Below are positions 37,792-47,536 of a stretch of DNA of 64,000 bases, in pieces. The stretch comes from an uncultured Clostridium sp. GTDB lineage: Bacteria > Bacillota > Clostridia > Clostridiales > Clostridiaceae. How positions within the stretch are numbered: position 1 is the stretch's first letter; each line of letters starts with the position of its first letter. Below the pieces are notes generated by a model that ran no database searches, had not been told where the DNA came from, and was given only the letters and a program-made list of their open reading frames with translations. The translations under genes and the position numbers were made by a program. The stretch spans positions 1-64,000 of the forward strand of contig NZ_CAAGHK010000082.1 in assembly GCF_900769625.1 (NCBI RefSeq). Direction: 5' to 3'.

Positions 37792-38628
37792 CTATAAAAG
37801 TCTTGTTCCTTCTTTATCCTGAGTGATAAGTTTCTTTTTCATTAATCCACCAAGTGTCATCTTAAAGTAGTTTTTACTTGTATTGAACTCTCTTTTTATA
37901 TCTTCAGGAGATGATTTGTCATTATATGGCATAAATCCGCCATTTTCTTTTAACATAGCTAAAATTTTCTCACTTAATTCCTCTCTTGCATCAAATCTTT
38001 TCTTTCTTGTAGTTAATCCTATCATTCCATCTTCATAGATTCTCTTAACTCTTACATTTACCACCTGGCCTGGATATAGGTACTCAAAATGTTCATTTGC
38101 TAATATAAGTCCCTTATACTTTCCATCAACTGCAACATTAAGTGTTCCATTTTCATTTGTATTGTATACTATTGCCGAAACTTCATCTGATACTTTATAA
38201 GTTCCTTCTTCCGCTGTATCAAGATATAAATCAACTTTTGTCGTTCCTGCAAGTCGGTCAGTTTTATCTATGTACATATAAATAAGATACTTTTCACCAG
38301 TCTTAAGCTTGAAGCTCTGTTCCTTTAATGGTATGAATAAGTCTCTTTCCAATCCTATATCAGCAAAAGCACCTATACTACTTTGTGATACTATCTTAAG
38401 GTAAGCAACTTCACCTGTAGTAAGGTATGGTTTCTTTAAAGTACAGATCATTCTGTCTTTTGAATCTCTGTACACAAATACTTCTACTTTGTCTCCTTCA
38501 TTAATAACTGTGCCTTTACATGCACTATTAGGAAGAAGTACTTCATCACCAAATTTATCTTTAAGGTAATAACCAAAATCAACTTTCTTGCTTACTACTA
38601 AATTACAATATTGTCCTAATACTATCAT
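37792..38628 (-). CDS. cvfB: S1-domain RNA-binding protein CvfB
   Basis: A 278-residue protein made of several S1-like OB folds and a C-terminal winged helix. The ATG at 38628 (MIVLGQYCNLVV) follows AGGAG. S1-type stretches are seen at VAYLKIVSQSSIGAFADIG near residue 70 and PGQVVNVRVKRIYEDGMIGL near 187. The C-terminal PYNDKSSPEDIKREFNTSKN is the family's winged helix. CvfB binds RNA and influences virulence gene expression in Staphylococcus. It is likely co-transcribed with the upstream hexapeptide-repeat gene (42 bp gap). Confidence 0.9.
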   Translation of the reverse strand: MIVLGQYCNLVVSKKVDFGYYLKDKFGDEVLLPNSACKGTVINEGDKVEVFVYRDSKDRMICTLKKPYLTTGEVAYLKIVSQSSIGAFADIGLERDLFIPLKEQSFKLKTGEKYLIYMYIDKTDRLAGTTKVDLYLDTAEEGTYKVSDEVSAIVYNTNENGTLNVAVDGKYKGLILANEHFEYLYPGQVVNVRVKRIYEDGMIGLTTRKKRFDAREELSEKILAMLKENGGFMPYNDKSSPEDIKREFNTSKNYFKMTLGGLMKKKLITQDKEGTRLL

Positions 38629-38669
38629 ATTTATTCCTCCATACATCATGCATTATGATGTTTATATTT

Positions 38670-39170
38670 TTATTCCATTTCTTTGCTCAGCTTAACATAA
38701 TTCAAGCTTGACTTACTGTTTTTTTCAATTTCCTCTTTTGTAAGTTTTCTCACAGCTTTTGCTGGATTTCCTAAAATAAGCATACCATCTTCAAACTCTT
38801 TATTCTGAGTAACAAGTGCACCAGCTGCTACTATACTATTATTGCCTATTTTAGCTCCATTTAGTATTATTGCTCCCATCCCTATTAATGTATTATCCCC
38901 TATTGTACACCCATGTATTATGGCATTATGCCCAATAGTACAGTTATCACCGATACTCACCTTTTCCGTATTATCTACATGAACCACTGAGTTTTCCTGA
39001 ATATTTGTATTTTCACCAATAGTTATGTTTTCCATATCGCCTCTCAACACTGAACCAAACCATACATTTGCATTCTTCTTCAAAGTCACTTTCCCAATAA
39101 TAACTGCAGTTTCTGAGACATATGCATCTTCATGAATGACTGGACTATTACCCCTATAGCTTTTTATCAT
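38670..39170 (-). CDS. gamma-carbonic-anhydrase-like hexapeptide protein
   Basis: A 166-residue left-handed beta-helix protein. ATG at 39170 follows AGAGGTG. Hexapeptide repeats run from about residue 20 to 140. Conserved histidines in NSVVHVD and IGHNAIIHGCTIGD match the zinc ligands of gamma carbonic anhydrases such as YrdA/PaaY. The active-site residues beyond zinc are only partly conserved, so carbonic anhydrase activity is not certain. It precedes cvfB. Confidence 0.88.
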   Translation of the reverse strand: MIKSYRGNSPVIHEDAYVSETAVIIGKVTLKKNANVWFGSVLRGDMENITIGENTNIQENSVVHVDNTEKVSIGDNCTIGHNAIIHGCTIGDNTLIGMGAIILNGAKIGNNSIVAAGALVTQNKEFEDGMLILGNPAKAVRKLTKEEIEKNSKSSLNYVKLSKEME

Positions 39171-39350
39171 CTGTATCACCTCTGAATATTATTTATAAAA
39201 TGTCTCTATCCGCTGTTATCTGCCGGCTGTTGACATAATACTATAGCTTGTATGTGCTAAAGTTATTTTATCATTAGATTTAGTTATTGTCATTATTTTA
39301 GCTACCTCTTTAATAAGTATATATTATAAAACAATTATAAAGGGATTTAT

Positions 39351-40358
39351 ATGGGAAAGAAAAAAACTTCGAGCTCTCAAACCATAGACATAAATAATCT
39401 CAGATTCTATTTTGGTATTCCTCATGCACATTGTGCATTTTCAACTGGACTTGGAACACCTATAGAAGCTTTTGATTATGCAAGACACAATGGCCTTGAC
39501 TTTCTTGTACTTACAGACCATAACAACTATCTTACTAAATCTGTAAGAGTAAAAGGTGAAGAATTCAGCAAGTGGGATGCTTCTCAATATATTTCTTCAA
39601 AATATAATAAAAAACATGAAAATTTTCTCTCAATGATAGGTTTCGAAAGCAAAACTAATATTTTAGGTGATATAAATATAGTAAATTCTAATATTTTCTT
39701 TACTGGAACCGTAAACAATATTCAGCTTCTTATTTTATGGATGCTTAATAATCCAAATGCTTTTATTTCAATAAATCATCCTCACAGTTCAGTGCAATAT
39801 CTTGAATATAACGATGTACTAAATAGAATTATCACATGTATAGAAGTCGGAAATGGTTCATCACCTAACAAATATCAGCGATATGAGAAATACTATTACA
39901 AACTTCTCGATAAAGGCTGGAAGTTAAGTGCAATTAACAGTCAGGATAATCATCGGATGAATTTTGGAGATGATGAAAATCTCACCTGTGTAATTGCTGA
40001 TAATCTGACATCTTCATCATTAATAAGAGCTTTTAGAGATGGCCATACATATTCAACTGAATCTAGAAGCTTAAATATGTATTTTACAATCAATGATTGT
40101 TTCATGGGCAGTTGTATCAGCACACAAAATAGTGAGCTCAACTTTTTAATTTTTGCTAAAGATGTAAATTATAAAATTTCTGAAATACAGATAATCTCTA
40201 ACAATGGTACAATAATAAAAAAAATAACTAATCTAAATATAAACAGAATCCGCTACCTATATAAACATGAACCTGAAGAAAGTGAACGCTGGTATGTAAT
40301 TAAAGTTATCTTAGAAAACTCAAAAATCGCAATAAGCTCCCCAATTTACAGAAAATAA
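39351..40358 (+). CDS. PHP-domain metallohydrolase, CehA/McbA type
   Basis: A 335-residue protein with the metal-binding motifs of a PHP phosphoesterase: GIPHAHCAFSTG near residue 23, LTDHNNYL near 55, SINHPHSS near 143 and SQDNHRMNF near 200. A beta-rich C-terminal domain follows. It lacks a signal peptide, unlike many CehA proteins. A 5'-phosphatase or nuclease role is possible; the substrate is unknown. It is monocistronic, with a bidirectional terminator downstream. The ATG follows AAAGGGATTTAT. Confidence 0.85.
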   Translation: MGKKKTSSSQTIDINNLRFYFGIPHAHCAFSTGLGTPIEAFDYARHNGLDFLVLTDHNNYLTKSVRVKGEEFSKWDASQYISSKYNKKHENFLSMIGFESKTNILGDINIVNSNIFFTGTVNNIQLLILWMLNNPNAFISINHPHSSVQYLEYNDVLNRIITCIEVGNGSSPNKYQRYEKYYYKLLDKGWKLSAINSQDNHRMNFGDDENLTCVIADNLTSSSLIRAFRDGHTYSTESRSLNMYFTINDCFMGSCISTQNSELNFLIFAKDVNYKISEIQIISNNGTIIKKITNLNINRIRYLYKHEPEESERWYVIKVILENSKIAISSPIYRK

Positions 40359-40383
40359 AAAGTCGGCTGATCAGACCGACTTT
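40358..40383. terminator. bidirectional terminator
   Basis: AAAGTCGG and CCGACTTT pair around CTGATCAGA, which can extend the helix. It separates two convergent genes. Confidence 0.85.
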
Positions 40384-40386
40384 CTT

Positions 40387-40716
40387 TTATTTATCTTTTT
40401 TATTGTTCTTTACTCTGTTTGGCTTTGCCTTAGGTTTTATTTTTATAACTTTTTCCTTTTTCTTAGGACCGCCTGTCTGCTGTATTTCCATGAACCATAA
40501 TAAAAATAAAACTGTGCATATTGTTACTGCAGTATTTAAATAGCCATTCATACCCTTCACGAATAACTGAACGCAGAATAATACTACTGCAATTGCTAAA
40601 GGTATCCATTTATTTATACGTACCTTAGAAAATACATACATTCTACATATTGCATAAAGAGCTAAAATAATTATCAGCATTCCAACATAAAATAATATTG
40701 TAGATAAAACGTTCAT
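40387..40716 (-). CDS. small membrane protein with basic tail
   Basis: A 109-residue protein with three predicted helices (ILFYVGMLIIILALYAICRM at about 6-26, a second at 38-53, a third at 60-82) and a very basic C-terminal tail, ending KPNRVKNNKKDK. The ATG follows AGGAGGAAATTCATCG. No family is recognised. The positive tail suggests contact with nucleic acid or acidic lipids, but that is conjecture. Confidence 0.65.
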   Translation of the reverse strand: MNVLSTILFYVGMLIIILALYAICRMYVFSKVRINKWIPLAIAVVLFCVQLFVKGMNGYLNTAVTICTVLFLLWFMEIQQTGGPKKKEKVIKIKPKAKPNRVKNNKKDK

Positions 40717-40833
40717 CGATGAATTTCCTCCTTATAAAGTCTATAATATTAATATTAAGTTAATTTCTTAATATTATCAAGTAGTTCAAGTCTTTCTTTT
40801 TACTTTTATTCTAAATATATCTATTGTGGAATA

Positions 40834-40860
40834 TTTTGATAAAATATTAAAATATCAAAA
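40834..40860. promoter_or_regulatory. candidate Lrp-family operator
   Basis: TTTTGATA (40834-40841) and TATCAAAA (40853-40860) form an inverted repeat about 90 bp before the Lrp-like gene. The left arm recurs as TTTTGATAAAATAT at about 40905-40918. Lrp/AsnC regulators often bind such AT-rich palindromes at their own promoter. Confidence 0.4.
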
Positions 40861-40952
40861 TTATTTTTATATTTTTTTATATTTTGCTTTATAATCTTGT
40901 TTTTTTTTGATAAAATATAAAAAATAGAATACATAAAATAAGAGGTGATATA

Positions 40953-41420
40953 ATGGCTTTTGTTCCAAATGGTCATTTAGATGAATTAGATTTTCAAATA
41001 CTGGAACTTCTAATAAAAGACTGTAGAACTCCATACTTAGAAATAGCAAGAATCTGCCATGTTAGTGGTGGTACAATACATGTGAGAATGAAAAAAATGG
41101 AGGATATGGGCATCATAAAAGGATCAAGAATAGTTTTAAATCTTCCTAAGCTTGGTTATGACGTATGCTGTTTTGTTGGTATATATGTTGATAAAACATC
41201 ATCATTCAATTCAGTATTTGATAAAATGTCCAACATAAAAGAAGTAGTTGAATTGCATTTAACTACTGGTGATTATTCAATGTTTGCAAAGATAGTTTGT
41301 AGAAACATCTCCGATCTTCAGGATGTTTTACTTAATAAAATAAATAATATCGATGACATTTCAAGAACTGATACTTTTGTATCTTTATCTCAGCCTATAG
41401 ACAGAAACATAAGTTTATAA
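40953..41420 (+). CDS. Lrp/AsnC-family transcriptional regulator
   Basis: A 155-residue DNA-binding protein. The N-terminal winged helix is LDFQILELLIKDCRTPYLEI followed by RICHVSGGTIHVRMKKMED (near 13-55); the C-terminal RAM ligand-binding domain follows, with CCFVGIYVDKTS and VVELHLTTGDYSMFAKIVCR. Members sense amino acids. ATG follows AAGAGGTGATATA. No biosynthetic gene is adjacent. It probably regulates itself through the palindromes upstream. Confidence 0.93.
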   Translation: MAFVPNGHLDELDFQILELLIKDCRTPYLEIARICHVSGGTIHVRMKKMEDMGIIKGSRIVLNLPKLGYDVCCFVGIYVDKTSSFNSVFDKMSNIKEVVELHLTTGDYSMFAKIVCRNISDLQDVLLNKINNIDDISRTDTFVSLSQPIDRNISL

Positions 41421-41527
41421 TTAAATATTCTTTTAATCAGTATTATCGATTTAATACTGATTTTTTATTTTATGTATAACTTCTTATATACTGAACAAAA
41501 TATCCTTGTAAAAGGAGTGTGTTTTTT

Positions 41528-41722
41528 ATGAAATTTTTAGATATTACTGCACTTATTTTAATTATTATTGGCGGATTAAACTGGGGATTAATCGGTTTCT
41601 TTCAATTCAATTTGGTAAATACAATTTTGGGTGATTATTCAATATTAAGCAGAATAATCTATGCATTAGTAGGATTAGCCGCTATTTATTCTATTTCATT
41701 TTTTATGAAAGATAAACATTAA
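41528..41722 (+). CDS. DUF378 small membrane protein
   Basis: A 64-residue protein of the DUF378 family with two helices. The motif IIGGLNWGLIGFFQFNLVN (residues 13-31) is the family hallmark. The ATG at 41528 follows AAAGGAG. The function is unknown. It has its own terminator. Confidence 0.88.
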   Translation: MKFLDITALILIIIGGLNWGLIGFFQFNLVNTILGDYSILSRIIYALVGLAAIYSISFFMKDKH

Positions 41723-41727
41723 TTTTC

Positions 41728-41755
41728 AGCTCTGTTTTTAGCAGAGCTTTTTTTC
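41728..41755 (+). terminator. terminator after DUF378 gene
   Basis: AGCTCTG and CAGAGCT pair around a 7-nt loop, followed by a long T-run. Confidence 0.85.
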
Positions 41756-41868
41756 TTTAATAACTTAAGAAAATATTAATCATATTTTAATTTATTGTTT
41801 CATTTTTTTGGTATATAATATAATAAATTCAATCAAGAAGATCAATTCAAAGGAGGCTTGAATTTACT

Positions 41869-42633
41869 TTGATTAATTTATTTCATAACAATATAGAAAA
41901 TATATATGATATAGTATATTTATTTACATTTTATTCTTTTGGCGGCTGGTGCCTTGAAGTATCCTATTATTTTAAAAATGAAAGAAGATTTGTTAACAGA
42001 GGATTTCTAAAAGGACCATTTTGTCCAATCTATGGCTCCTGCATCGTACTTTTGATTTTTTTATTGGAACCCTATAAACACAATATTCCATTATTATTCT
42101 TAAGTGCATTTTTTATAACATCACTTTTAGAATATATTACGGGATTTGTTCTCGAAAAAGTTTTTAAAACAAAATGTTGGGATTACTCTGATGATCCTTT
42201 TAATATACATGGCAGAGTTTGTCTTCCATATTCATTAATATGGGGTACCGGTGAAGTTATAATAATAACTGTCATCAATCCAATAATAACCAGATTAATC
42301 TATAGTATTCCTTATTTCCTTACTTCATTCCTTTTCTATCTTATTGTATTTTATTTTTTGTTGGATTTTTCACTGACTGTATTTTCACTTTTGGAAACAG
42401 ATAAATTCTCTTACCCATTTGAATTTGCTTCAATTAATCTTTCTCTTAACAAAGTAAACTCTATTTCAAATCTTTATAGGTATAAAGCTAGTGATAAATT
42501 TAAAACTTTCAGCAATATATTCCAAAGATTGAAGCTGAATAATAAAAAATTCATTCAAAATTTTAATAGTAAATCATCTCAACAACTTAATATATTTATT
42601 AAAAATATTAAAGATAAAATAAAAAAATATTAA
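41869..42633 (+). CDS. putative ABC-transporter type IV membrane protein (PF06541-like)
   Basis: A 254-residue protein with about five to six helices. FYSFGGWCLEVSYYF near residues 23-37 and NRGFLKGPFCPIYGSC near 44-59 are hallmarks of the CmpB-like family. The C-terminal 70 residues are basic and cytoplasmic. The start is TTG at 41869, 12 nt past AGGAGG. No ATPase is adjacent, so the ABC designation is doubtful. Confidence 0.85.
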   Translation: MINLFHNNIENIYDIVYLFTFYSFGGWCLEVSYYFKNERRFVNRGFLKGPFCPIYGSCIVLLIFLLEPYKHNIPLLFLSAFFITSLLEYITGFVLEKVFKTKCWDYSDDPFNIHGRVCLPYSLIWGTGEVIIITVINPIITRLIYSIPYFLTSFLFYLIVFYFLLDFSLTVFSLLETDKFSYPFEFASINLSLNKVNSISNLYRYKASDKFKTFSNIFQRLKLNNKKFIQNFNSKSSQQLNIFIKNIKDKIKKY

Positions 42634-42653
42634 GGGAAAATCCCTTAATATTT
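42625..42653. terminator. bidirectional terminator
   Basis: AAATATTAAGGG and CCCTTAATATTT pair around a 5-nt loop with T-runs. It begins within the last codons of the gene ending at 42633 and sits between convergent genes. Confidence 0.85.
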
Positions 42654-42667
42654 TTTTATTGTGGCTT

Positions 42668-44425
42668 TTATTTATTATTCATCTTTTTAATTTCATCAAA
42701 CAACTCTATTGCTGCATTTCTTGGTCCGTTTTTTTCTTGTCCTTTTACTCCTAGACAAGTTCTTATCTGTCCCACTTTAACTTGTGCTTCATTAAACATT
42801 GCATCAAAATATTTATCTATAAGAATATCTGTTGCTTCCTGTTTTTGTGCTGGTCCAAATGGATTTGCAAAATATGATTCAACAAGTCCCTTTTCAGTTG
42901 TTGTTCCTTTTGCCATTCTCGCACCTGATTTAAATACTTTTTTTGCATCCTCTGGTGTCTTAAAGTAACTTAAATACTTTCCAACTTCTTCAACTCCCTC
43001 ATAATTATTAGCATAGAAGAAGAAATCTACTTTGTTGCCCTTAGTTATTTCTTTATATGATGCAACCGGCATAACAAGTCTTGCATTTACCTTATCTGGA
43101 TTCATAAAAATACTTCTATCCATTTCCTTAAATGCATATCCCTGATCTAAATCATCAAGTCTTACAAATGCTCCTATTTCAGTACCATAACCAATTATTT
43201 TTCCATCTTCCAATTTAAATGTACCCATATCATCAAAAATGATTGTCATATCTGATATATAATCTTCACTTAAACTTCTGAAAGCTTCAAGACTTTCTGA
43301 CTTACCAGCTCCACTGTCACCCATGATAACAACATTTGCCTCCTCACCACTCTTTAGAAGTACATTTACCATAGAACCATGAATAGGAAGGAATCCTCTC
43401 TTTATCATCAGTAGATTATAAAGAGTAAGTGTCATTTTTTTCATGTATCCAAAGTAATCTATTTTTTCTGAGTGGTTAATATATCCGAGTACTATATCAT
43501 TTTTTTCATCTTCATAAAATACAGTTTTTAAATCTTCTCCCTCATCCTTGGCACCAAAAACAAATATCATTTCTGGTTTTCTGCCTCTTGTTTCTTCGCT
43601 TCTTGCCATTTCAAACAGATTACATAAAGTTATTCCATGTTCCATAAAATCTCTATGGAAATATATAAAGATAATCATTCCACCTATTTTAGCTGGATAA
43701 CAGAACCAGTGATCTTTATTGATATCTGCATATTTTAATGGATTATAGTCAATAGCTGTAAATATTCCATCTCTTGTATTCCTCTTAGGATAAGTTATAA
43801 ATGGTGTTTCAAGCAGGATATGATCAATAAATGGTATATCTTCAAGTACTTCATATCCTTGTGGTGTTGGCCATTCCAGTTCCTGAATCATTATACCAGC
43901 ATTTCCCCCTGCTGGTATCTGTCTGTATACCTTTGGCTGATATCCTACTACATGCATTTCTATTTTTCTATATAATTTTAATATCATTGCTGAAAAATCA
44001 GCATTAGCCTCAGTAAAGCTTACTGCTGCCAGACCTTCCTGAACCTTGTATCTATGAACTATTGTATATCTTTCAAGTTTTCTCCAGAATAAATATATAT
44101 CTTCAATAACACTTATAAACTTATCTTTATCCTGCAGCATACATTTATAAGCATCGTTTATTGTACTTACTTCATCAGCTTCCATGATAGTAAGATATTT
44201 TACTATTTGAGTTAAATCTCTTCTTATATCAATAAGGCTATCTGTATTAAGTACTGTAATCAAATATCTGTATGCTAGTGAATTTTTCTTTTTTGCTCTT
44301 CTTAGATAAACTTCTAAAATTCGTCTAAATCCATTACTTTCTAATACCGATTCAAAACTATTACAATATTTAGCTGTAAAGTTTATCATTACTTTGTCAT
44401 TGCTCATTGAAAATTCTTTTTTCAT
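42668..44425 (-). CDS. HPr-kinase/PEP-carboxykinase-like P-loop protein
   Basis: A 585-residue protein. The C-terminal half has a P-loop, VVIMGDSGAGKSESLEAF near residues 368-385, the form seen in HPr kinase (GDSGxGKSE). A metal-binding pair follows at TIIFDDMGTF near 404-413. Both HPr kinase and ATP-dependent PEP carboxykinase share this fold. The N-terminal ~350 residues match neither family that I can recognise. The length resembles PEPCK, but key PEPCK motifs are not evident. Kinase or carboxykinase activity is unproven. It is monocistronic. ATG at 44425 follows AGGGGGC. Confidence 0.65.
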   Translation of the reverse strand: MKKEFSMSNDKVMINFTAKYCNSFESVLESNGFRRILEVYLRRAKKKNSLAYRYLITVLNTDSLIDIRRDLTQIVKYLTIMEADEVSTINDAYKCMLQDKDKFISVIEDIYLFWRKLERYTIVHRYKVQEGLAAVSFTEANADFSAMILKLYRKIEMHVVGYQPKVYRQIPAGGNAGIMIQELEWPTPQGYEVLEDIPFIDHILLETPFITYPKRNTRDGIFTAIDYNPLKYADINKDHWFCYPAKIGGMIIFIYFHRDFMEHGITLCNLFEMARSEETRGRKPEMIFVFGAKDEGEDLKTVFYEDEKNDIVLGYINHSEKIDYFGYMKKMTLTLYNLLMIKRGFLPIHGSMVNVLLKSGEEANVVIMGDSGAGKSESLEAFRSLSEDYISDMTIIFDDMGTFKLEDGKIIGYGTEIGAFVRLDDLDQGYAFKEMDRSIFMNPDKVNARLVMPVASYKEITKGNKVDFFFYANNYEGVEEVGKYLSYFKTPEDAKKVFKSGARMAKGTTTEKGLVESYFANPFGPAQKQEATDILIDKYFDAMFNEAQVKVGQIRTCLGVKGQEKNGPRNAAIELFDEIKKMNNK

Positions 44426-44792
44426 AATTAGCCCCCTATATGAAATTTATTAAGGTTTAATATTTCATTTTTTATTGTTTTCACACACATTGATATCATT
44501 ATACCATACTTTTTGCAATTTTCAACCTTACTTTTTTGCATTTATTGCAATTTAACACCTAAATACACTTCAGTTTTTATGTAAACATTAACTTTATTTT
44601 TAATACTTTTACTCTCATCTAAGTATAATTTGCTTTTTTATGATTCAAACAAATCATGAATATTACATATATTTTCATATATTTTGTTCGTTTTTTAAAA
44701 TTAACGTATATATTTATCATTTATTGAAATAATTATAAATAACATTATTTTTTCTATTCCAATAACATTATGATTTAAGAAAGGTTTTGTAT
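44426..44792. other. AT-rich divergent promoter region
   Basis: This gap separates the divergent P-loop protein and the metallo-beta-lactamase-fold gene. I see no coding frame, RNA or strong hairpin. It must hold both promoters but none matches consensus clearly. Confidence 0.5.
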
Positions 44793-45671
44793 ATGATTCT
44801 AAGAATAAAAAAAAGAAAATTTAAATATTACTGCTTATCATTATTTTTTTTATTATTTATTTTATTCTGCCCTCTGCTTATAAAAAATTATTCTACACAA
44901 AAAATAAATCCTCATCTAATGTATGTTCATTATATAAATGTAGATCAGGGCGATTCTATGTTGATTCAAGTAAACAATAAAAACATATTGATAGACAGCG
45001 GGCCAAAAAGTGGAAAGAAACATCTTATAAACTTTCTCAACACTCATAAGATTTCAACCTTAGATTATGTTATTGCAACACACCCCCATGATGACCACAT
45101 TGGTAATATGGCTAGTGTCATAAATACATATAAAGTAAAATCATTTTATGCTCCCAAGGTATATTCTTCAACCAAATCTTTTGAAATGATGGTTGATGCA
45201 CTGATGACACATAATTTAAAAATCATTCCTATCGCCCGTGGATGTAGCACAATAGATCTCGGATCCGATACCTGTGTTGAAGTCTTTTCTCCAATAAACG
45301 AATCCTATGATAATGAAAATAACTATTCACCAGTAATGAAAATAACCTTTGGAAATACTTCTTTTTTATTTACAGGTGATGCTGAAACTGAAGTTGAAAA
45401 TGCTCTCCTGTCTCTCAATGATAATTTACAATGTAATGTCTTAAAAATAGGGCATCATGGTTCTTCATCTTCAACTTCTGAATTATTTCTCAAAGAAGTC
45501 AATCCAGAATATGCCGTAATCAGTGTCGGCAGAAACAATATGTATGGACACCCTAACAAGGATATTCTCTCTAGATTAAAACAATCAGGCATAAATATTT
45601 TCAGAACTGATCTTAAAAATAATATTACTTTTATATCTGACAAAAATAAGATATCCATCAAATATTCCTGA
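44793..45671 (+). CDS. ComEC/Rec2-like metallo-beta-lactamase-fold protein
   Basis: A 292-residue protein with one N-terminal membrane helix (near residues 10-30) and an extracellular hydrolase domain. THPHDDHIGN near 93-102 is the metal-binding HxHxDH motif; INVDQGDSMLIQ and DSGP are also seen. LFTGDAETEVE and LKIGHHGSSSSTS complete the site. It resembles the ComEC C-terminal domain but lacks the channel. It may degrade DNA or another phosphodiester outside the cell. ATG at 44793 follows AAAGG. Confidence 0.88.
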   Translation: MILRIKKRKFKYYCLSLFFLLFILFCPLLIKNYSTQKINPHLMYVHYINVDQGDSMLIQVNNKNILIDSGPKSGKKHLINFLNTHKISTLDYVIATHPHDDHIGNMASVINTYKVKSFYAPKVYSSTKSFEMMVDALMTHNLKIIPIARGCSTIDLGSDTCVEVFSPINESYDNENNYSPVMKITFGNTSFLFTGDAETEVENALLSLNDNLQCNVLKIGHHGSSSSTSELFLKEVNPEYAVISVGRNNMYGHPNKDILSRLKQSGINIFRTDLKNNITFISDKNKISIKYS

Positions 45672-45751
45672 CATTCATCCCTACAATTTATTATTGCGTT
45701 CCATACTTTTACTTTTTCTATAATATTTCTCACCTTATAATACAAGAAATA

Positions 45752-45780
45752 TTGACATCAAATATTCATTGAGCTATCAT
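45752..45780 (+). promoter_or_regulatory. gltX promoter
   Basis: TTGACA (45752-45757), a 17-nt spacer, then TATCAT (45775-45780). The start near 45787 would give a leader of about 150 nt before gltX. No T-box motif is seen in this leader. Confidence 0.65.
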
Positions 45781-45937
45781 AGAGGTATTGTTAATGAACA
45801 AGTGAGCATGATTAATGTAGGTAAAAACTCAGGTATAAATTATGATTATTTTTCATCTGTTGACTATATTAATTTCATATGCTCCTGTTATGAATAATTG
45901 TTTATTTTAATAAAATAAATTTATAGGAGTGAAGGAA

Positions 45938-47395
45938 ATGGCAAATAAAATCAGAACAAGATTTGCACCTAGTCCAACTGGATATATGCACGTTGGTAAC
46001 TTAAGAACTGCTCTTTATGCTTATCTTATCGCGAAGCACGAAGATGGAGACTTTATATTAAGAATCGAAGATACTGACCAGGAAAGATTAGTTGAAGGTG
46101 CTGTTGATATTATATATAACACACTAAAAGTAACTGGATTAACTCATGATGAAGGTCCAGACATCGGCGGTCCTGTTGGTCCATACATTCAAAGTGAAAG
46201 AAAAGATATCTATATAGAATACGCTAAGAAACTAATCGAAAAGGGTGAAGCTTATTACTGCTTCTGTACAAAAGAACGTTTAGATGCAATGAGAGAAGAA
46301 GCTGAATCAGCAAAACAGACTCCAAAATATGATAAACACTGTTCTCATCTTTCAAAGGAAGAAATTGAAGAAAACTTAGCAAAAGGTATTCCTTATGTTA
46401 TAAGACAAAACAATCCTACAGAAGGAAAGACAACATTCACAGATGTTATCTACGGAGAAATTTCAGTTGATAACTCTGAACTTGAAGATATGATCTTAAT
46501 CAAATCTGATGGACTTCCAACTTATAACTTCGCTAACGTTGTTGATGATCACTTAATGGGAATAACTCATGTAGTAAGAGGAAATGAATACTTATCATCT
46601 TCTCCTAAATACAACAGATTATATGAAGCTTTCGGATGGGATGTTCCAGTTTACGTACACTGCCCACCAATCATGAAAGACCAGCATAACAAATTATCTA
46701 AGAGAAATGGTGATGCATCATTTGGTGATCTTTTAGAAAAAGGATACTTAAAAGAAGCTGTACTTAACTACATAGCTTTACTTGGATGGAATGATGGATC
46801 AAATGAAGAAATCTTCACACTTGAAGAATTAATCAAGAAATTTGATTACAAAGACATCAGTAAATCACCTGCTATCTTCGATAATGCTAAATTAAAATGG
46901 ATGAATGGTGAATACATCAGAAAATTATCTTTAGATGAATTCCACGAATTAGCTATGGAACAATATAAGAAAGTATTACACAAAGATTTTGATTTTAAAT
47001 TCATATCTGAATTAGTACACACAAGATGTGAAGTATTAAATGATATTCCAGATCTTATAGATTTCTTAGAAGAACTTCCAGAATACTCAACTGATCTTTA
47101 TGTTCATAAGAAAATGAAGAGTACAGTTGAAACTTCATTAGACAACTTAGAAAAAGCATTACCAGTGTTAGAATCTATAGATGAAGAACATTGGACAATG
47201 GATAATATCCATGATAAAATATTTGAATTAATCAAATCTTTAGAAATCAAAAATGGTCAGATGTTATGGCCTCTAAGAACTGCTCTTTCAGGTAAGCCAT
47301 CAACTCCAGGCGGAGCTTTTGAAATTGCCATCTTAATAAGAAGAGAAGAATCATTAAAGAGAGTAAAAAAAGGTATTGAATTACTTCAAGCATAG
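45938..47395 (+). CDS. gltX: glutamyl-tRNA synthetase
   Basis: GluRS charges tRNA-Glu. The ATG at 45938 follows ATAGGAGTGAAGGAA, giving 485 residues. The HIGH-type motif is in [20 protein letters not shown] near residues 9-28, and the KMSKS motif is KLSKRNGD near 250. A glutamate-type rather than glutamine-type enzyme is indicated by the class Ib layout. It is monocistronic with a strong terminator. Confidence 0.95.
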   Translation: MANKIRTRFAPSPTGYMHVGNLRTALYAYLIAKHEDGDFILRIEDTDQERLVEGAVDIIYNTLKVTGLTHDEGPDIGGPVGPYIQSERKDIYIEYAKKLIEKGEAYYCFCTKERLDAMREEAESAKQTPKYDKHCSHLSKEEIEENLAKGIPYVIRQNNPTEGKTTFTDVIYGEISVDNSELEDMILIKSDGLPTYNFANVVDDHLMGITHVVRGNEYLSSSPKYNRLYEAFGWDVPVYVHCPPIMKDQHNKLSKRNGDASFGDLLEKGYLKEAVLNYIALLGWNDGSNEEIFTLEELIKKFDYKDISKSPAIFDNAKLKWMNGEYIRKLSLDEFHELAMEQYKKVLHKDFDFKFISELVHTRCEVLNDIPDLIDFLEELPEYSTDLYVHKKMKSTVETSLDNLEKALPVLESIDEEHWTMDNIHDKIFELIKSLEIKNGQMLWPLRTALSGKPSTPGGAFEIAILIRREESLKRVKKGIELLQA

Positions 47396-47397
47396 TA

Positions 47398-47425
47398 AAA
47401 AGCACGGCAGAAGCCGTGCTTTTTT
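47398..47425 (+). terminator. gltX terminator
   Basis: AAAGCACGGC and GCCGTGCTTT pair around AGAA and are followed by a T-run, two bases past the gltX stop. Confidence 0.92.
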
Positions 47426-47440
47426 AGTTAACTGACAACT

Positions 47441-47480
47441 AAAAAGGGGACTTCTTAAAAATATAAGAAGCCCCTTTTTA
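47441..47480 (-). terminator. terminator of the YprB-like/HAD operon
   Basis: AAAAAGGGGACTTCTT and AAGAAGCCCCTTTTT pair with a single bulged A. It lies about 56 nt past the minus-strand stop at 47537. Confidence 0.8.
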
Positions 47481-47536
47481 AAAGTAACTGTACTGTACTA
47501 CTTCTAGAAAGTTAGTGTTTGTTCAGGTTTAGTATT

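Noticed and set aside
45672..45937. T-box leader for gltX.
   Set aside because: No AGGGTGGNACCGCG-type motif or terminator/antiterminator pair is present.
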